From the NCBI GenBank assembly GCA_035477015.1, contig DATILB010000069.1, positions 1 through 9,014 of the forward strand: a DNA stretch of 9,014 nucleotides. Reading direction: 5' to 3'. This DNA is from SSC3 sp035477015 (GTDB lineage Bacteria > Actinomycetota > Actinomycetes > Propionibacteriales > Nocardioidaceae). The translations under genes were made by a program, and so were the position numbers. A model generated the notes under the pieces. The model had not been told where the DNA came from. It was given only the letters and a program-made list of their open reading frames with translations, and made no database searches. Positions 1-6,195 of the stretch are shown here, one piece after another (position 1 is the first letter of the stretch; the number at the start of each line of letters is the position of its first letter).

Positions 1-26
1 GTCCACCACGCCCGAAACGTAGCACC

Positions 27-70
27 GGGTACACCTTGTACCCACCCCTGTTGGTGGTACACCATGTACC
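27..70. promoter_or_regulatory. Tandem palindromic operator upstream of acyl-CoA dehydrogenase
   Basis: Two near-identical palindromes stand in tandem: GGTACACCTTGTACC at 28-42 (its arms extend one more G/C pair to 27-43) and GGTACACCATGTACC at 56-70. Both fit GGTACA-N3-TGTACC, with 28 bp between centres, close to but short of three helical turns. A further half-site follows, so that 66-76 reads GTACC-C-GGTAC. The pair lies 32-75 bp upstream of the chosen start at 102, where a repressor could block transcription. The architecture suits a dimeric TetR- or GntR-type regulator. The regulator is not in this window and I do not recognise the motif as a named box; it is not the KstR motif seen at the other end. 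Confidence 0.7.
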
Positions 71-101
71 CGGTACTTGCCCACGACCGAAGGACGCACC
101 C

Positions 102-1259
102 ATGCCCGGCCGCCGTTCCCCCTGGATGGACACCGATCTCGACGACTTCCGCGACCTCGCGCGGACCTTCTGCGAGAAGGAGATCAAGCCCAACATCGAG
201 CGCTACATCGCCAACCGCCAGGTCGACCGCGAGCTCTGGACCCGCGCCGGCGAGCTCGGGCTGCTGTGCGCCTCCATCCCCGAGGAGTACGGCGGGGGCG
301 GCGGCACCTTCGCGCACGAGGCGATCCTGATCGAGGAGCAGGCCCGCGTCGGCGACAGCAGCTGGGGCGCCTCGCTGCACAGCGGCATCGTCGCCCACTA
401 CCTGCTGCACTACGGCACCGAGGAGCAGAAGCTGCACTGGCTGCCGAAGCTGGCCAGCGGTGAGGTCGTCAGCGCCATCGCCATGACCGAGCCGGGCACC
501 GGGTCAGACCTGCAGGGCATCAAGACCAAGGCCATCCTTCAGGGCGACGAGTACGTCGTGAACGGTGCCAAGACCTTCATCACCAACGGCGCACAGTGCG
601 ACATGGTGCTGGTGGCGTGCAAGACCAACCCCGAGGAAGCAGCGTCCGGCGTCTCGCTCGTCATCGTGCCGACCGACGCACCCGGCTTCCGACGCGGCCG
701 CGTGCTCGACAAGGTCGGCATGAAGGGGCAGGACACCTGCGAGCTCTTCTTCGACGACGTCCGCATCCCGGCGACGAACCTGCTCGGCACCGAGGAGGGC
801 CAAGGGTTCATCCAGCTGATGATGCAGCTGCCGCAGGAGCGGCTGATCGTGGCTGTGAGCTGTGCCGCGTCGATGGAGCTGATGCTCGACCTCACCCACG
901 AGTACGTCGTGACCCGCGAGGCCTTCGGGAAGCCGATCTTCGCCTTCCAGAACACCAAGTTCAAGATCGCCGAGGTCGCCACCGAAGCGCGCGTCACGCG
1001 GTCCTTCATCGACGAGTGCCTCGAGCTGCACGTGAAGGGTGAGCTCGACATCCCGACCGCAGCGATGGCGAAGTACTGGTCCTCGGAGCGGGCGATGAAG
1101 GTCGCCGACATCTGCGTGCAGCTCCATGGGGGCTACGGCTACATGGAGGAGTACCCGATCGCGCGGGCCTGGGCAGACCTACGCGTCAGCCAGATCTACG
1201 CCGGCACCACGGAGATCATGAAGGAGATCATCGCGAGGTCACTGCCTTCCCCGGCGTGA
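102..1259 (+). CDS. Acyl-CoA dehydrogenase (LCAD/IVD-type active site)
   Basis: FAD-dependent alpha,beta-dehydrogenation of an acyl-CoA, the first step of beta-oxidation or branched-chain acyl-CoA breakdown, in the cytoplasm with electron-transfer flavoprotein as usual acceptor. The 385-aa length is normal for the family. Visible signatures are AMTEPGTGSD at about 127-136 (FAD/substrate binding) and QLHGGYGYMEEYP at about 340-352. The YEGT glutamate of medium-chain enzymes is absent (YAGT at about 366-369); instead LPQERL at about 243-248 carries Glu246, the catalytic base position of long-chain and isovaleryl-CoA dehydrogenases. The ATG at 102 is chosen for its GAAGGA ribosome site at 89-94. 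The same frame opens further upstream at a TTG at 36, but that lies inside the operator. ATG 126 is possible but lacks a ribosome site. The chain length of the substrate cannot be told from sequence. Confidence 0.93.
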   Translation: MPGRRSPWMDTDLDDFRDLARTFCEKEIKPNIERYIANRQVDRELWTRAGELGLLCASIPEEYGGGGGTFAHEAILIEEQARVGDSSWGASLHSGIVAHYLLHYGTEEQKLHWLPKLASGEVVSAIAMTEPGTGSDLQGIKTKAILQGDEYVVNGAKTFITNGAQCDMVLVACKTNPEEAASGVSLVIVPTDAPGFRRGRVLDKVGMKGQDTCELFFDDVRIPATNLLGTEEGQGFIQLMMQLPQERLIVAVSCAASMELMLDLTHEYVVTREAFGKPIFAFQNTKFKIAEVATEARVTRSFIDECLELHVKGELDIPTAAMAKYWSSERAMKVADICVQLHGGYGYMEEYPIARAWADLRVSQIYAGTTEIMKEIIARSLPSPA

Positions 1260-2064
1260 CCTCCCACAGCTCGTGGAGCCCGGCGAGGCCTTTGAGCTCC
1301 ATCGCCTCGAACGGCGTCAGCTCGAACTCCTCGTCGTACTCCCCGAGCCCCATCCGCACGTCGTCGGACACCACGATCTCGCCACCGGCGGCCGCGCTCG
1401 CGACGCGTGCAGCCATCGCGACGTTGCGCCCGAAGTAGTCGCCGTCCTTCGAGACGACGGTCCCGGTGTGGATCCCGATGCGGACTCGGATCGGGGTCCG
1501 CTTGAGCTGGCGCGCGATCCCGTTGCTAAGCCCGCGCTGGATGTCGAGGGCCGCGCGGACGGCCTCCTCCGGCTCGCGGAAGACCACCATGAAGCCGTCG
1601 CCCTGGGTCTTCACGACGTGACCGCGGTGCCGCCGGAGCTGCTCACGGACGTGCTGGTCATGGATGCCCAGGACCCGCATCCACTCGTCGTCGCCGAGAC
1701 GTTCGTTCATCGTGGTGGAGTTCTCGATGTCGGAGAAGAAGATCGTGACGGTGCCGTCGGCCGCAGCGACCTTGACGATCTCGGCCCGGTCCTCGGTCGC
1801 CCACCGGGTGAAGTCCTCGATGGAGCTCATCAGCAGCCCGGAGACCCCACCCTCGCGGACGCGCGTGGCTGTCTCGACGACGGCCTTCATGGCCTTGCGC
1901 GCGACTCGGCGGCTCCGGGGCATCGTCTGCGTGTAGACGGCGGTCTCGAGCTCGTTGATCCGTCGCTGTGCGCCGCGCAGCCGGATCCTGGCCACCAGGG
2001 AGTCGACGAGCGCGAGGACGAGCAGGACGCCCAGCGTCACGATCGCGATCACTTCCCCGGTCAC
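1228..2064 (-). CDS. Membrane-anchored class III adenylate/guanylate cyclase
   Basis: Predicted nucleotidyl cyclase making a cyclic nucleotide, most likely cAMP, at the inner face of the membrane. The 278-aa protein has one hydrophobic N-terminal segment (about 5-27), a basic and helical linker, then a class III catalytic domain (about 104-270). FSDIENST at 110-117 holds the first metal Asp112; KTQGDGFMVVF at 152-162 holds Lys152 (adenine recognition) and the second metal Asp156; GDYFGRNVAMAARV at 208-221 supplies Asp209 and the transition-state Arg220. The Asn usual in VNxAAR is Ala216 here, so catalysis may be altered. The GTG start has only a weak GGAA upstream. The gene is divergent from moeA, with 41 bp between starts, and its last codons overlap the dehydrogenase 3' end. 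Activity and stimulus are unknown. Confidence 0.9.
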   Translation of the reverse strand: MTGEVIAIVTLGVLLVLALVDSLVARIRLRGAQRRINELETAVYTQTMPRSRRVARKAMKAVVETATRVREGGVSGLLMSSIEDFTRWATEDRAEIVKVAAADGTVTIFFSDIENSTTMNERLGDDEWMRVLGIHDQHVREQLRRHRGHVVKTQGDGFMVVFREPEEAVRAALDIQRGLSNGIARQLKRTPIRVRIGIHTGTVVSKDGDYFGRNVAMAARVASAAAGGEIVVSDDVRMGLGEYDEEFELTPFEAMELKGLAGLHELWEVTPGKAVTSR

Positions 2065-2092
2065 GCGACAAGGATTCCATGTCCGGGTCGCA

Positions 2093-2098
2093 TAGGGT
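2093..2098 (+). promoter_or_regulatory. Putative -10 box for leaderless moeA transcript
   Basis: TAGGGT ends 7 nt before the ATG at 2106, which is the TANNNT-to-start spacing typical of leaderless actinobacterial transcripts. No clear -35 is visible. It supports 2106 as start, although an in-frame ATG at 2079, behind AAGGA at 2070-2074, would add nine residues. Confidence 0.45.
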
Positions 2099-2105
2099 CG
2101 ACCGC

Positions 2106-3335
2106 ATGGCTGAACCCATCTCCGTCGACCAGCATCTGGAGCGCATCCTCAACGCGATCCAGCCGCTCCCGCCGTACGACCAGCCACTGATCGAGGCGCT
2201 CGGACTGCCCGTGTGCGAGAGCATCGTGTCGGCGATGGACCTGCCGGCGTTCGACAACTCCGCGATGGACGGCTACGCCGTGTGCTTCGCCGACGTGAGG
2301 AGCGCCAGCCAGGACCACCCGGTGCATCTGCCGGTCGTAGGGGAGTCGGCGGCCGGCAACACGAAGCTCTTCGCGATGTCGCCCGGCACAGCGGTGAAGA
2401 TCATGACGGGCGCGCCGGTCCCTCAGGGCTCCGATGCCGTCGTACCTATTGAGTGGACCGATGGCGGCGTCGCGAACGTCCGCATCACCAAGGCACCCAC
2501 CCTCGGGCAGCACGTCCGGCTTCGGGCCGAGGACGTGAAGAAGGGCGACATCGTCCTCGAGGACGGCCGGTTGCTGGGGCCCCGGCAGATCGGGCTGCTC
2601 GCATCGGTCGGACGTGCCCAGGTGAGCGCCCGTCCGCGACCGCGGGTGGTCGTGATGTCGACCGGCTCGGAGCTCCGTGAGCCGGGGTCGAAGCTCAGCT
2701 ACGACTCCATCTACGACTCGAACAGCTACATGATCGCCGCCGCAGTGCGTGGGTCGGGCGCGATCGCGTACCGCGTCGGGATCGTCTCCGACGACCCGCA
2801 GGAGTTCAGCGACGCGCTCTCTGACCAGCTGGTCCGCGCCGACATCGTCGTGACGAGCGGTGGGGTGAGCAAAGGGGAGTACGACGTCGTCAAGGAGGTG
2901 CTGTCCAAGCTCGGCACCGTGCACTTCTGCGAAGTGGCGATGCAGCCGGGCAAACCTCAAGGGTTCGGATTCGTCGGCGAGGACAACACGCCGATCTTCT
3001 GCCTGCCGGGCAACCCCGTGTCGTCGTACGTCTCGTTCGAGGTGTTCGTGCTCCCCGCGATCCGTCGGATGATGGGCCGGCTGCCGCACAAGCGGCCACT
3101 CGTCCGCGCGCTCCTGTCCGAGGGATTCACGTCGGCGCCGGAGCGACGCCAGTTCGTCCGGGCCCGCTTCGACATCGACGGCAAGGGCGCCCACGTGACC
3201 CCGGTCGGGGGGCACGGTTCGCACCTGGTCGGCGACCTCGCCGAAGCCAACGCGCTCATCGTCGTACCCGAGGACGTCACGTCCGCCCAGCCTGGTGAGC
3301 AGGTCCAGGTGCTGGTCCTCGACCGCGACTTCTAG
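2106..3335 (+). CDS. moeA: Molybdopterin molybdotransferase MoeA / gephyrin-like protein Glp
   Basis: MoeA-family enzyme that inserts molybdate into adenylylated molybdopterin. The 409-aa length is standard. Family motifs are DNSAMDGYA (50-58), MTGAPVPQGSD (100-110), STGSEL (185-190), TSGGVSKGEYD (250-260), MQPGKP (279-284) and CLPGNP (299-304). The central stretch from about 180 to 320 is the MoCF-binding domain; the C-terminal domain (about 330-409) ends in a beta-rich region. It heads a run with moaC, a mog gene, a GNAT gene and sepX, and ends 9 bp before moaC. In Corynebacterium the MoeA homologue Glp, whose gene lies close to that of its membrane receptor GlpR, binds FtsZ and acts in division. 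The same linkage here suggests this copy may be a Glp-type, possibly dual-role, protein; sequence alone does not decide. Confidence 0.93.
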   Translation: MAEPISVDQHLERILNAIQPLPPYDQPLIEALGLPVCESIVSAMDLPAFDNSAMDGYAVCFADVRSASQDHPVHLPVVGESAAGNTKLFAMSPGTAVKIMTGAPVPQGSDAVVPIEWTDGGVANVRITKAPTLGQHVRLRAEDVKKGDIVLEDGRLLGPRQIGLLASVGRAQVSARPRPRVVVMSTGSELREPGSKLSYDSIYDSNSYMIAAAVRGSGAIAYRVGIVSDDPQEFSDALSDQLVRADIVVTSGGVSKGEYDVVKEVLSKLGTVHFCEVAMQPGKPQGFGFVGEDNTPIFCLPGNPVSSYVSFEVFVLPAIRRMMGRLPHKRPLVRALLSEGFTSAPERRQFVRARFDIDGKGAHVTPVGGHGSHLVGDLAEANALIVVPEDVTSAQPGEQVQVLVLDRDF

Positions 3336-3338
3336 AGT
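3333..3338 (+). promoter_or_regulatory. Putative internal -10 box for moaC, overlapping moeA stop
   Basis: TAGAGT begins on the TAG stop codon of moeA and ends 6 nt before the moaC ATG, with a C-rich spacer and no Shine-Dalgarno sequence. This fits a leaderless start for moaC in addition to readthrough from moeA. The -35 region is weak, so the call rests on the TANNNT spacing and the missing ribosome site. Confidence 0.35.
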
Positions 3339-3344
3339 TCCCCC

Positions 3345-3812
3345 ATGACCGAGTTCACGCACCTCGACGAGTCCGGCGCGGCACGGATGGTCGACGTGTC
3401 GGGCAAGGACGTCACGACGAGGGTGGCCGTAGCCACCGGACGCGTGCTCGTAAGTGCCGAGGTGGTCGCCCTGCTGCGCGGCGAGGGCGTCCCCAAGGGT
3501 GACGCGCTCGGCGTCGCGCGGGTCGCCGGGATCATGGGCGCCAAGAAGACCCCGGAGCTCATCCCGCTCTGCCACCCGCTGGCGATCAGCGGCGTGACGG
3601 TCGACCTGTCGGTCGCGGACGACGCGGTTGAGATCACGGCCACTGTGAAGACCACGGACCGCACGGGCGTGGAGATGGAGGCGCTCACGGCCGTGTCGGT
3701 CGCCGCCCTCGCGGTCATCGACATGGTGAAGGCCGTCGACAAGGCCGCCAGCATCACCGACGTACACCTCGTGTCGAAGACCGGCGGCAAGTCGGGGGAC
3801 TGGCATCGATGA
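3345..3812 (+). CDS. moaC: Cyclic pyranopterin monophosphate synthase MoaC
   Basis: Converts 3',8-cyclo-7,8-dihydro-GTP, the MoaA product, into cyclic pyranopterin monophosphate, the first stable intermediate of molybdenum cofactor synthesis; cytoplasmic and typically hexameric. At 155 aa the protein is full length. Recognisable motifs are IPLCHPL (73-79), GVEMEALTAV (108-117), DMVKAVDK (126-133) with the catalytic Asp126/Lys129 pair equivalent to E. coli Asp128/Lys131, and a basic tail KTGGKSG (145-151). The stop codon overlaps the next gene's start as ATGA (3809-3812), implying translational coupling. No moaA, moaD or moaE lies in the window, so the rest of the pathway must be encoded elsewhere. 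Confidence 0.96.
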   Translation: MTEFTHLDESGAARMVDVSGKDVTTRVAVATGRVLVSAEVVALLRGEGVPKGDALGVARVAGIMGAKKTPELIPLCHPLAISGVTVDLSVADDAVEITATVKTTDRTGVEMEALTAVSVAALAVIDMVKAVDKAASITDVHLVSKTGGKSGDWHR

Positions 3813-4279
3813 AGGCGACCGTGATCTGCGCCTCGAACCGCGCGGCCGCCGGCGTCTACGAGGACACGACCGGCCCGCTCATCGTCGCGGCGCTCGAGGC
3901 TGCCGGCTTCGAGGTCACCGGGCCGTTGGTCGTTCCCGACGGTGAGCCCGTCGCCGAGGCGATCCGAGCTGCCGTTTCGTCGGGAGCTCGAGCAGTGCTC
4001 ACGACGGGAGGGACCGGGCTCACGCCCACCGACCTGACCCCAGAGGTGACGCGGCCGCTGCTCGACCGCGAGGTTCCCGGCATCGCCGAAGCCATCCGTG
4101 CGCACGGTGTGGCCAAGGGGGTTGCCACGGCTGCTCTCTCCCGCGGGCTGGCCGGCGTGAGCGGACAGGCACTCGTGGTCAACCTGCCCGGTTCGCGAGG
4201 TGGCGTGAAGGACGGTCTCGAGGTGGTCGTGCCCGTGCTCGCCCACGCCCTCGACCAGATCCTCGGGAGCGACCACTGA
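3809..4279 (+). CDS. mogA: MogA/MoaB-family molybdopterin adenylyltransferase
   Basis: Predicted to adenylylate molybdopterin with ATP, preparing the substrate for the MoeA-type enzyme encoded upstream. The 156-aa protein is a single MoCF-binding domain. TTGGTGLTPTD at 65-75 is the glycine-rich signature that binds the pterin phosphate, with Asp75 in the position of the conserved acidic residue, and NLPGSRGG at 125-132 is the second family motif. It starts inside the moaC stop codon (ATGA), and its own TGA is shared with the next reading frame (CTGA at 4276-4279), so three proteins appear translationally linked. MogA and MoaB cannot be separated firmly from sequence; the short length is like MoaB and actinobacterial MogA-type proteins. 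Confidence 0.92.
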   Translation: MKATVICASNRAAAGVYEDTTGPLIVAALEAAGFEVTGPLVVPDGEPVAEAIRAAVSSGARAVLTTGGTGLTPTDLTPEVTRPLLDREVPGIAEAIRAHGVAKGVATAALSRGLAGVSGQALVVNLPGSRGGVKDGLEVVVPVLAHALDQILGSDH

Positions 4280-4866
4280 ACACCGCGTGGCGCGACATCG
4301 ACCTGCATCACGGCGAGGTCGGCCTCCGCCCCCTACTGCTGTCGGACCACCGTGCCTGGAAGCTGGCACGGGCGGCCAACCGCGACTGGCTCCAGCAGTG
4401 GGAGGCGACGGTCCCTGCCCACGACGAGGCCCTGCCGAGAACGTTCCGAGGCATGGTCCGCGACCTGCACCGGCAGGCCCGCGAGGGGCGCGCGCTGCCG
4501 TTGGCGGTGACCGTGAACGGCGAGTTCGCGGGCCAGGTCACCGTGAGCAGCATCGTGGGCGGGTCGGCGAGGTTCGGCCAGGTCGGCTACTGGATCGACC
4601 AGCAGTACGCCGGCCGCGGTGTGATGCCGACGGCGGTGGCGATGGTCGTGGACTACTGCTTCATCATCCTGAACATGCACCGGATCGAGGTCGCGGTCCG
4701 TCCCGAGAACACTGCATCCCTGCGCGTGATGGAGAAGCTGAAGCTGACCGAGGTCGGATTCGCTCCGAAGTACCTGCACATCGACGGCGACTGGCGGGAC
4801 CATAGGCTGTTCGCGGTGACGGTCGAAGAGGTCCCTGGCGGTCTTCTTCGTCGATTGATAACTTGA
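4276..4866 (+). CDS. RimJ-like GNAT N-acetyltransferase, probable CTG start
   Basis: Acetyl-CoA-dependent N-acetyltransferase of the RimJ/RimL type. Motif A, QQYAGRGVM at 109-117, is the acetyl-CoA pyrophosphate loop; VRPENTASLRVMEKL at 141-155 is the typical C-terminal motif B. The first in-frame ATG (4453) would discard about 59 residues that look like the conserved RimJ N-terminus (LRPLLLSDHRAWKLARAANR at 17-36, then WLQQWEATVP at 38-47). Upstream of 4453 the frame has no ATG, GTG or TTG back to at least 4021. The CTG at 4276 overlaps the mog stop as CTGA and sits 6 nt after GGGAG (4265-4269), so I take it as the start, giving 196 aa. A rimJ gene next to moeA also occurs in Mycobacterium. 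The acceptor substrate is unknown; a ribosomal protein terminus is only a family-based guess. Confidence 0.85.
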   Translation: MNTAWRDIDLHHGEVGLRPLLLSDHRAWKLARAANRDWLQQWEATVPAHDEALPRTFRGMVRDLHRQAREGRALPLAVTVNGEFAGQVTVSSIVGGSARFGQVGYWIDQQYAGRGVMPTAVAMVVDYCFIILNMHRIEVAVRPENTASLRVMEKLKLTEVGFAPKYLHIDGDWRDHRLFAVTVEEVPGGLLRRLIT

Positions 4867-4881
4867 GTCACATAAGTCCCG

Positions 4882-4910
4882 TGCGACACACCGGTTCACC
4901 TGCGACACAC
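4882..4910 (+). promoter_or_regulatory. Direct repeats with GACAC cores upstream of sepX
   Basis: The decamer TGCGACACAC occurs at 4882-4891 and 4901-4910, a 19-bp period that nearly matches two helical turns. Each copy holds GACAC, the core recognised by the sporulation/division regulator WhiA in Streptomyces. The second copy falls where a -35 element is expected for the TACGGT box at 4927-4932. Binding by a WhiA homologue is inference. Confidence 0.4.
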
Positions 4911-4926
4911 ATCAGTAACCCGGTTT

Positions 4927-4932
4927 TACGGT
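4927..4932 (+). promoter_or_regulatory. Putative -10 box for sepX
   Basis: TACGGT ends exactly 7 nt before the GTG at 4940, giving the leaderless arrangement, and no Shine-Dalgarno sequence is visible. GCGACA at 4902-4907 could act as the -35, with 19 bp between. A promoter here would let sepX be expressed apart from the Moco genes. Confidence 0.45.
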
Positions 4933-4939
4933 TTGTCCT

Positions 4940-5734
4940 GTGGATATGTCTGCTGGAATCTTCGTCGTTCTCGCCTTGGGTTGGGCGGGTTATCTCATCC
5001 CGAGAGCACTGAAGCACCACGACGAGGTCGCCCGCACCCGGTCGGTCGACCGGTTCTCGCAGACGATGCGCGTCCTGTCCCGCCGCGAGGTGGTCGCACC
5101 CGCGCGCGCGGCCGACAACCCTCGAGTCGTGGTTCCCGCCGACCGCCCCAACCGCGTCCGCCTACAGGCTCAGCGCCGTGCCGCCGCATCGGCCGCCCGT
5201 CGGCGTCGCCGCATCCTGATCGTGCTGCTGCTCGCTGATGTCGCGGTCGGCAGCCTCGTGTACCTCGGCACGCTGCAGCGCTGGTCGATCGCGATCCCGG
5301 CCGGCCTGACCCTGCTCTACCTGGTGCTCTGCCGCACGCTGGTCAAGCGTGAGCACTCCTCGTTCGACGCCGAGAAAGCCCGCGCTTCGATCCGCGCCCG
5401 CCAGGACGCCGAGGACGAGGCCACTCCCGCCGTACGAATCCGGAACCCGCAGGGCTACGAGGAGTTCAGCGCCGACGAAGACACGGCAGCCATCGACGTG
5501 TCCGCCATCGCCGCCCCGACCGCCGATGGCGCCTCGTTGTGGGACCCGCTGCCGGTGACCCTTCCGACGTACGTCGGCAAGCCGATCGCCTCCCGCACGG
5601 TCCGCACGATTGACCTCTCCGCCCCAGGCGTCTCCAGCTCAGGTCACGACGCCGGAGACTCCGAGCTGGTGGCCCAGGCCGAGCAGAAACCGGCCGACCC
5701 CGAGGTCCCCGAGCAGCGCGCGGTGAACTCCTGA
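4940..5734 (+). CDS. sepX: SepX/GlpR-type actinobacterial membrane division protein
   Basis: Actinobacteria-specific membrane protein. Streptomyces SepX stabilises the divisome, and the corynebacterial homologue GlpR is the membrane receptor of the MoeA-like Glp. The 264-aa product has a first membrane segment at about 4-21 followed by PRALKHHDE, a basic loop containing FSQTMRVLSRR (39-49), an Arg-rich stretch (73-91), and two more membrane segments (about 92-110 and 115-131). A long acidic, probably disordered tail follows, ending in a conserved-looking patch WDPLPVTLPTYVGKP (201-215). The order acetyltransferase then this protein, downstream of moeA, matches the mycobacterial moeA1-rimJ-Rv0996 arrangement. 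The start is GTG 4940 by the -10 spacing; ATG 4946 is an alternative two codons in. Identification rests on topology, these motifs and context. Confidence 0.82.
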   Translation: MDMSAGIFVVLALGWAGYLIPRALKHHDEVARTRSVDRFSQTMRVLSRREVVAPARAADNPRVVVPADRPNRVRLQAQRRAAASAARRRRRILIVLLLADVAVGSLVYLGTLQRWSIAIPAGLTLLYLVLCRTLVKREHSSFDAEKARASIRARQDAEDEATPAVRIRNPQGYEEFSADEDTAAIDVSAIAAPTADGASLWDPLPVTLPTYVGKPIASRTVRTIDLSAPGVSSSGHDAGDSELVAQAEQKPADPEVPEQRAVNS

Positions 5735-5763
5735 CCGATTCGGAGTCGCCCGGAGCCGGGTGA

Positions 5764-5793
5764 TATCTTTTCGGTCGCGCTCCTCACGAGCGC
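5764..5793 (+). promoter_or_regulatory. tRNA promoter -10 and leader stem-loop
   Basis: TATCTT at 5764-5769 is a plausible -10 placing the transcript start near 5776. The next bases form a 6-bp hairpin, GCGCTC at 5777-5782 and GAGCGC at 5788-5793 with a 5-nt loop, ending 3 nt before the mature tRNA. It may mark the 5' leader removed by RNase P. No convincing -35 is seen. Confidence 0.4.
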
Positions 5794-5796
5794 AAT

Positions 5797-5870
<74 letters not shown>

Positions 5871-5877
5871 AAATCGA

Positions 5878-5921
5878 GACCCCGTCTGAACTGCGGAAAC
5901 GCAAGTTTGGCGGGGTCTTTT
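5878..5921 (+). terminator. Intrinsic terminator of tRNA-Ala
   Basis: GACCCCG at 5878-5884 pairs perfectly with CGGGGTC at 5911-5917, followed by a TTTT run. Between them an inner helix of AACT-GCG and CGC-A-AGTT closes a GAAA tetraloop with one bulged A, so the whole forms a long, stable hairpin. It starts 8 nt after the tRNA end and should isolate the tRNA unit from the downstream region. Confidence 0.88.
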
Positions 5922-5941
5922 CGCTCTTCTGTTCGCACGAT

Positions 5942-5979
5942 CGCGTACCCCCGCGTACTTCGAGGGGGTACGCGGGGGT
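5942..5979. repeat. Overlapping inverted repeats with two alternative hairpins
   Basis: CGCGTACCCCC at 5942-5952 is perfectly complementary to GGGGGTACGCG at 5964-5974 (11 bp). ACCCCCGCGTAC at 5947-5958 is perfectly complementary to GTACGCGGGGGT at 5968-5979 (12 bp). The two stems share bases and exclude each other. No T-run follows, so this is not an ordinary terminator. Confidence 0.75.
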
Positions 5980-6068
5980 CCGATTTCACAATCCAGGCAA
6001 CGGATGAATTCCGTGAGACGGTCAGCTCCGCCGGGCGGGTAGGGCGTTTGACCTGCGCGTACGTGGAA

Positions 6069-6084
6069 CGCTGCGGCCGCAGCG
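6069..6084. repeat. Perfect 16-bp palindrome
   Basis: CGCTGCGGCCGCAGCG is fully self-complementary with no spacer. Such GC-rich palindromes arise fairly often in DNA of this composition; a binding site is possible but nothing else supports it. Confidence 0.4.
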
Positions 6085-6169
6085 GGTGGTGGGCGGGTAG
6101 TGAGAAGCACATTGCTGGGTCACCGGACGGGGGGACTCTGACCCGACCAACCTGTTGATCGCTCTTGTG

Positions 6170-6195
6170 CGATGATCGCAAAAATGCGATCATCG
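6170..6195. promoter_or_regulatory. Palindrome at the toxin-antitoxin promoter, likely operator
   Basis: CGATGATCGCA at 6170-6180 and TGCGATCATCG at 6185-6195 form a perfect 11-bp inverted repeat around AAAA. A related GATCGC lies just upstream at 6157-6162, after a -35-like TTGATC at 6155-6160. The site immediately precedes the toxin frame, where HigA-type antitoxins usually bind to repress their own operon. Binding by the XRE protein encoded at 6570 is inference. Confidence 0.6.

Noticed and set aside
1273..2190. 305-aa plus-strand open frame opposite the cyclase
   Set aside because: Antisense shadow of a clear cyclase with complete motifs; the peptide shows no recognisable fold.
2061..3806. 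Long 581-aa minus-strand open frame opposite moeA and moaC
   Set aside because: It mirrors the codon bias of the sense genes; it is rich in Arg, His, Asp and Val with no domain, and it covers two clear genes.
4287..4805. 172-aa GTG-started frame over the acetyltransferase
   Set aside because: Proline- and arginine-rich shadow in another frame; the GNAT motifs lie in the frame that runs from CTG 4276.
5749..5769. CCCGG-AG-CCGGG followed by a T-rich stretch as a sepX terminator
   Set aside because: The stem is 5 bp with a 2-nt loop, and the T-rich bases coincide with the tRNA -10 box.
5942..6195. CRISPR-like array
   Set aside because: The repeats are inverted and different from one another; there are no regular direct repeats or spacers and no cas genes.
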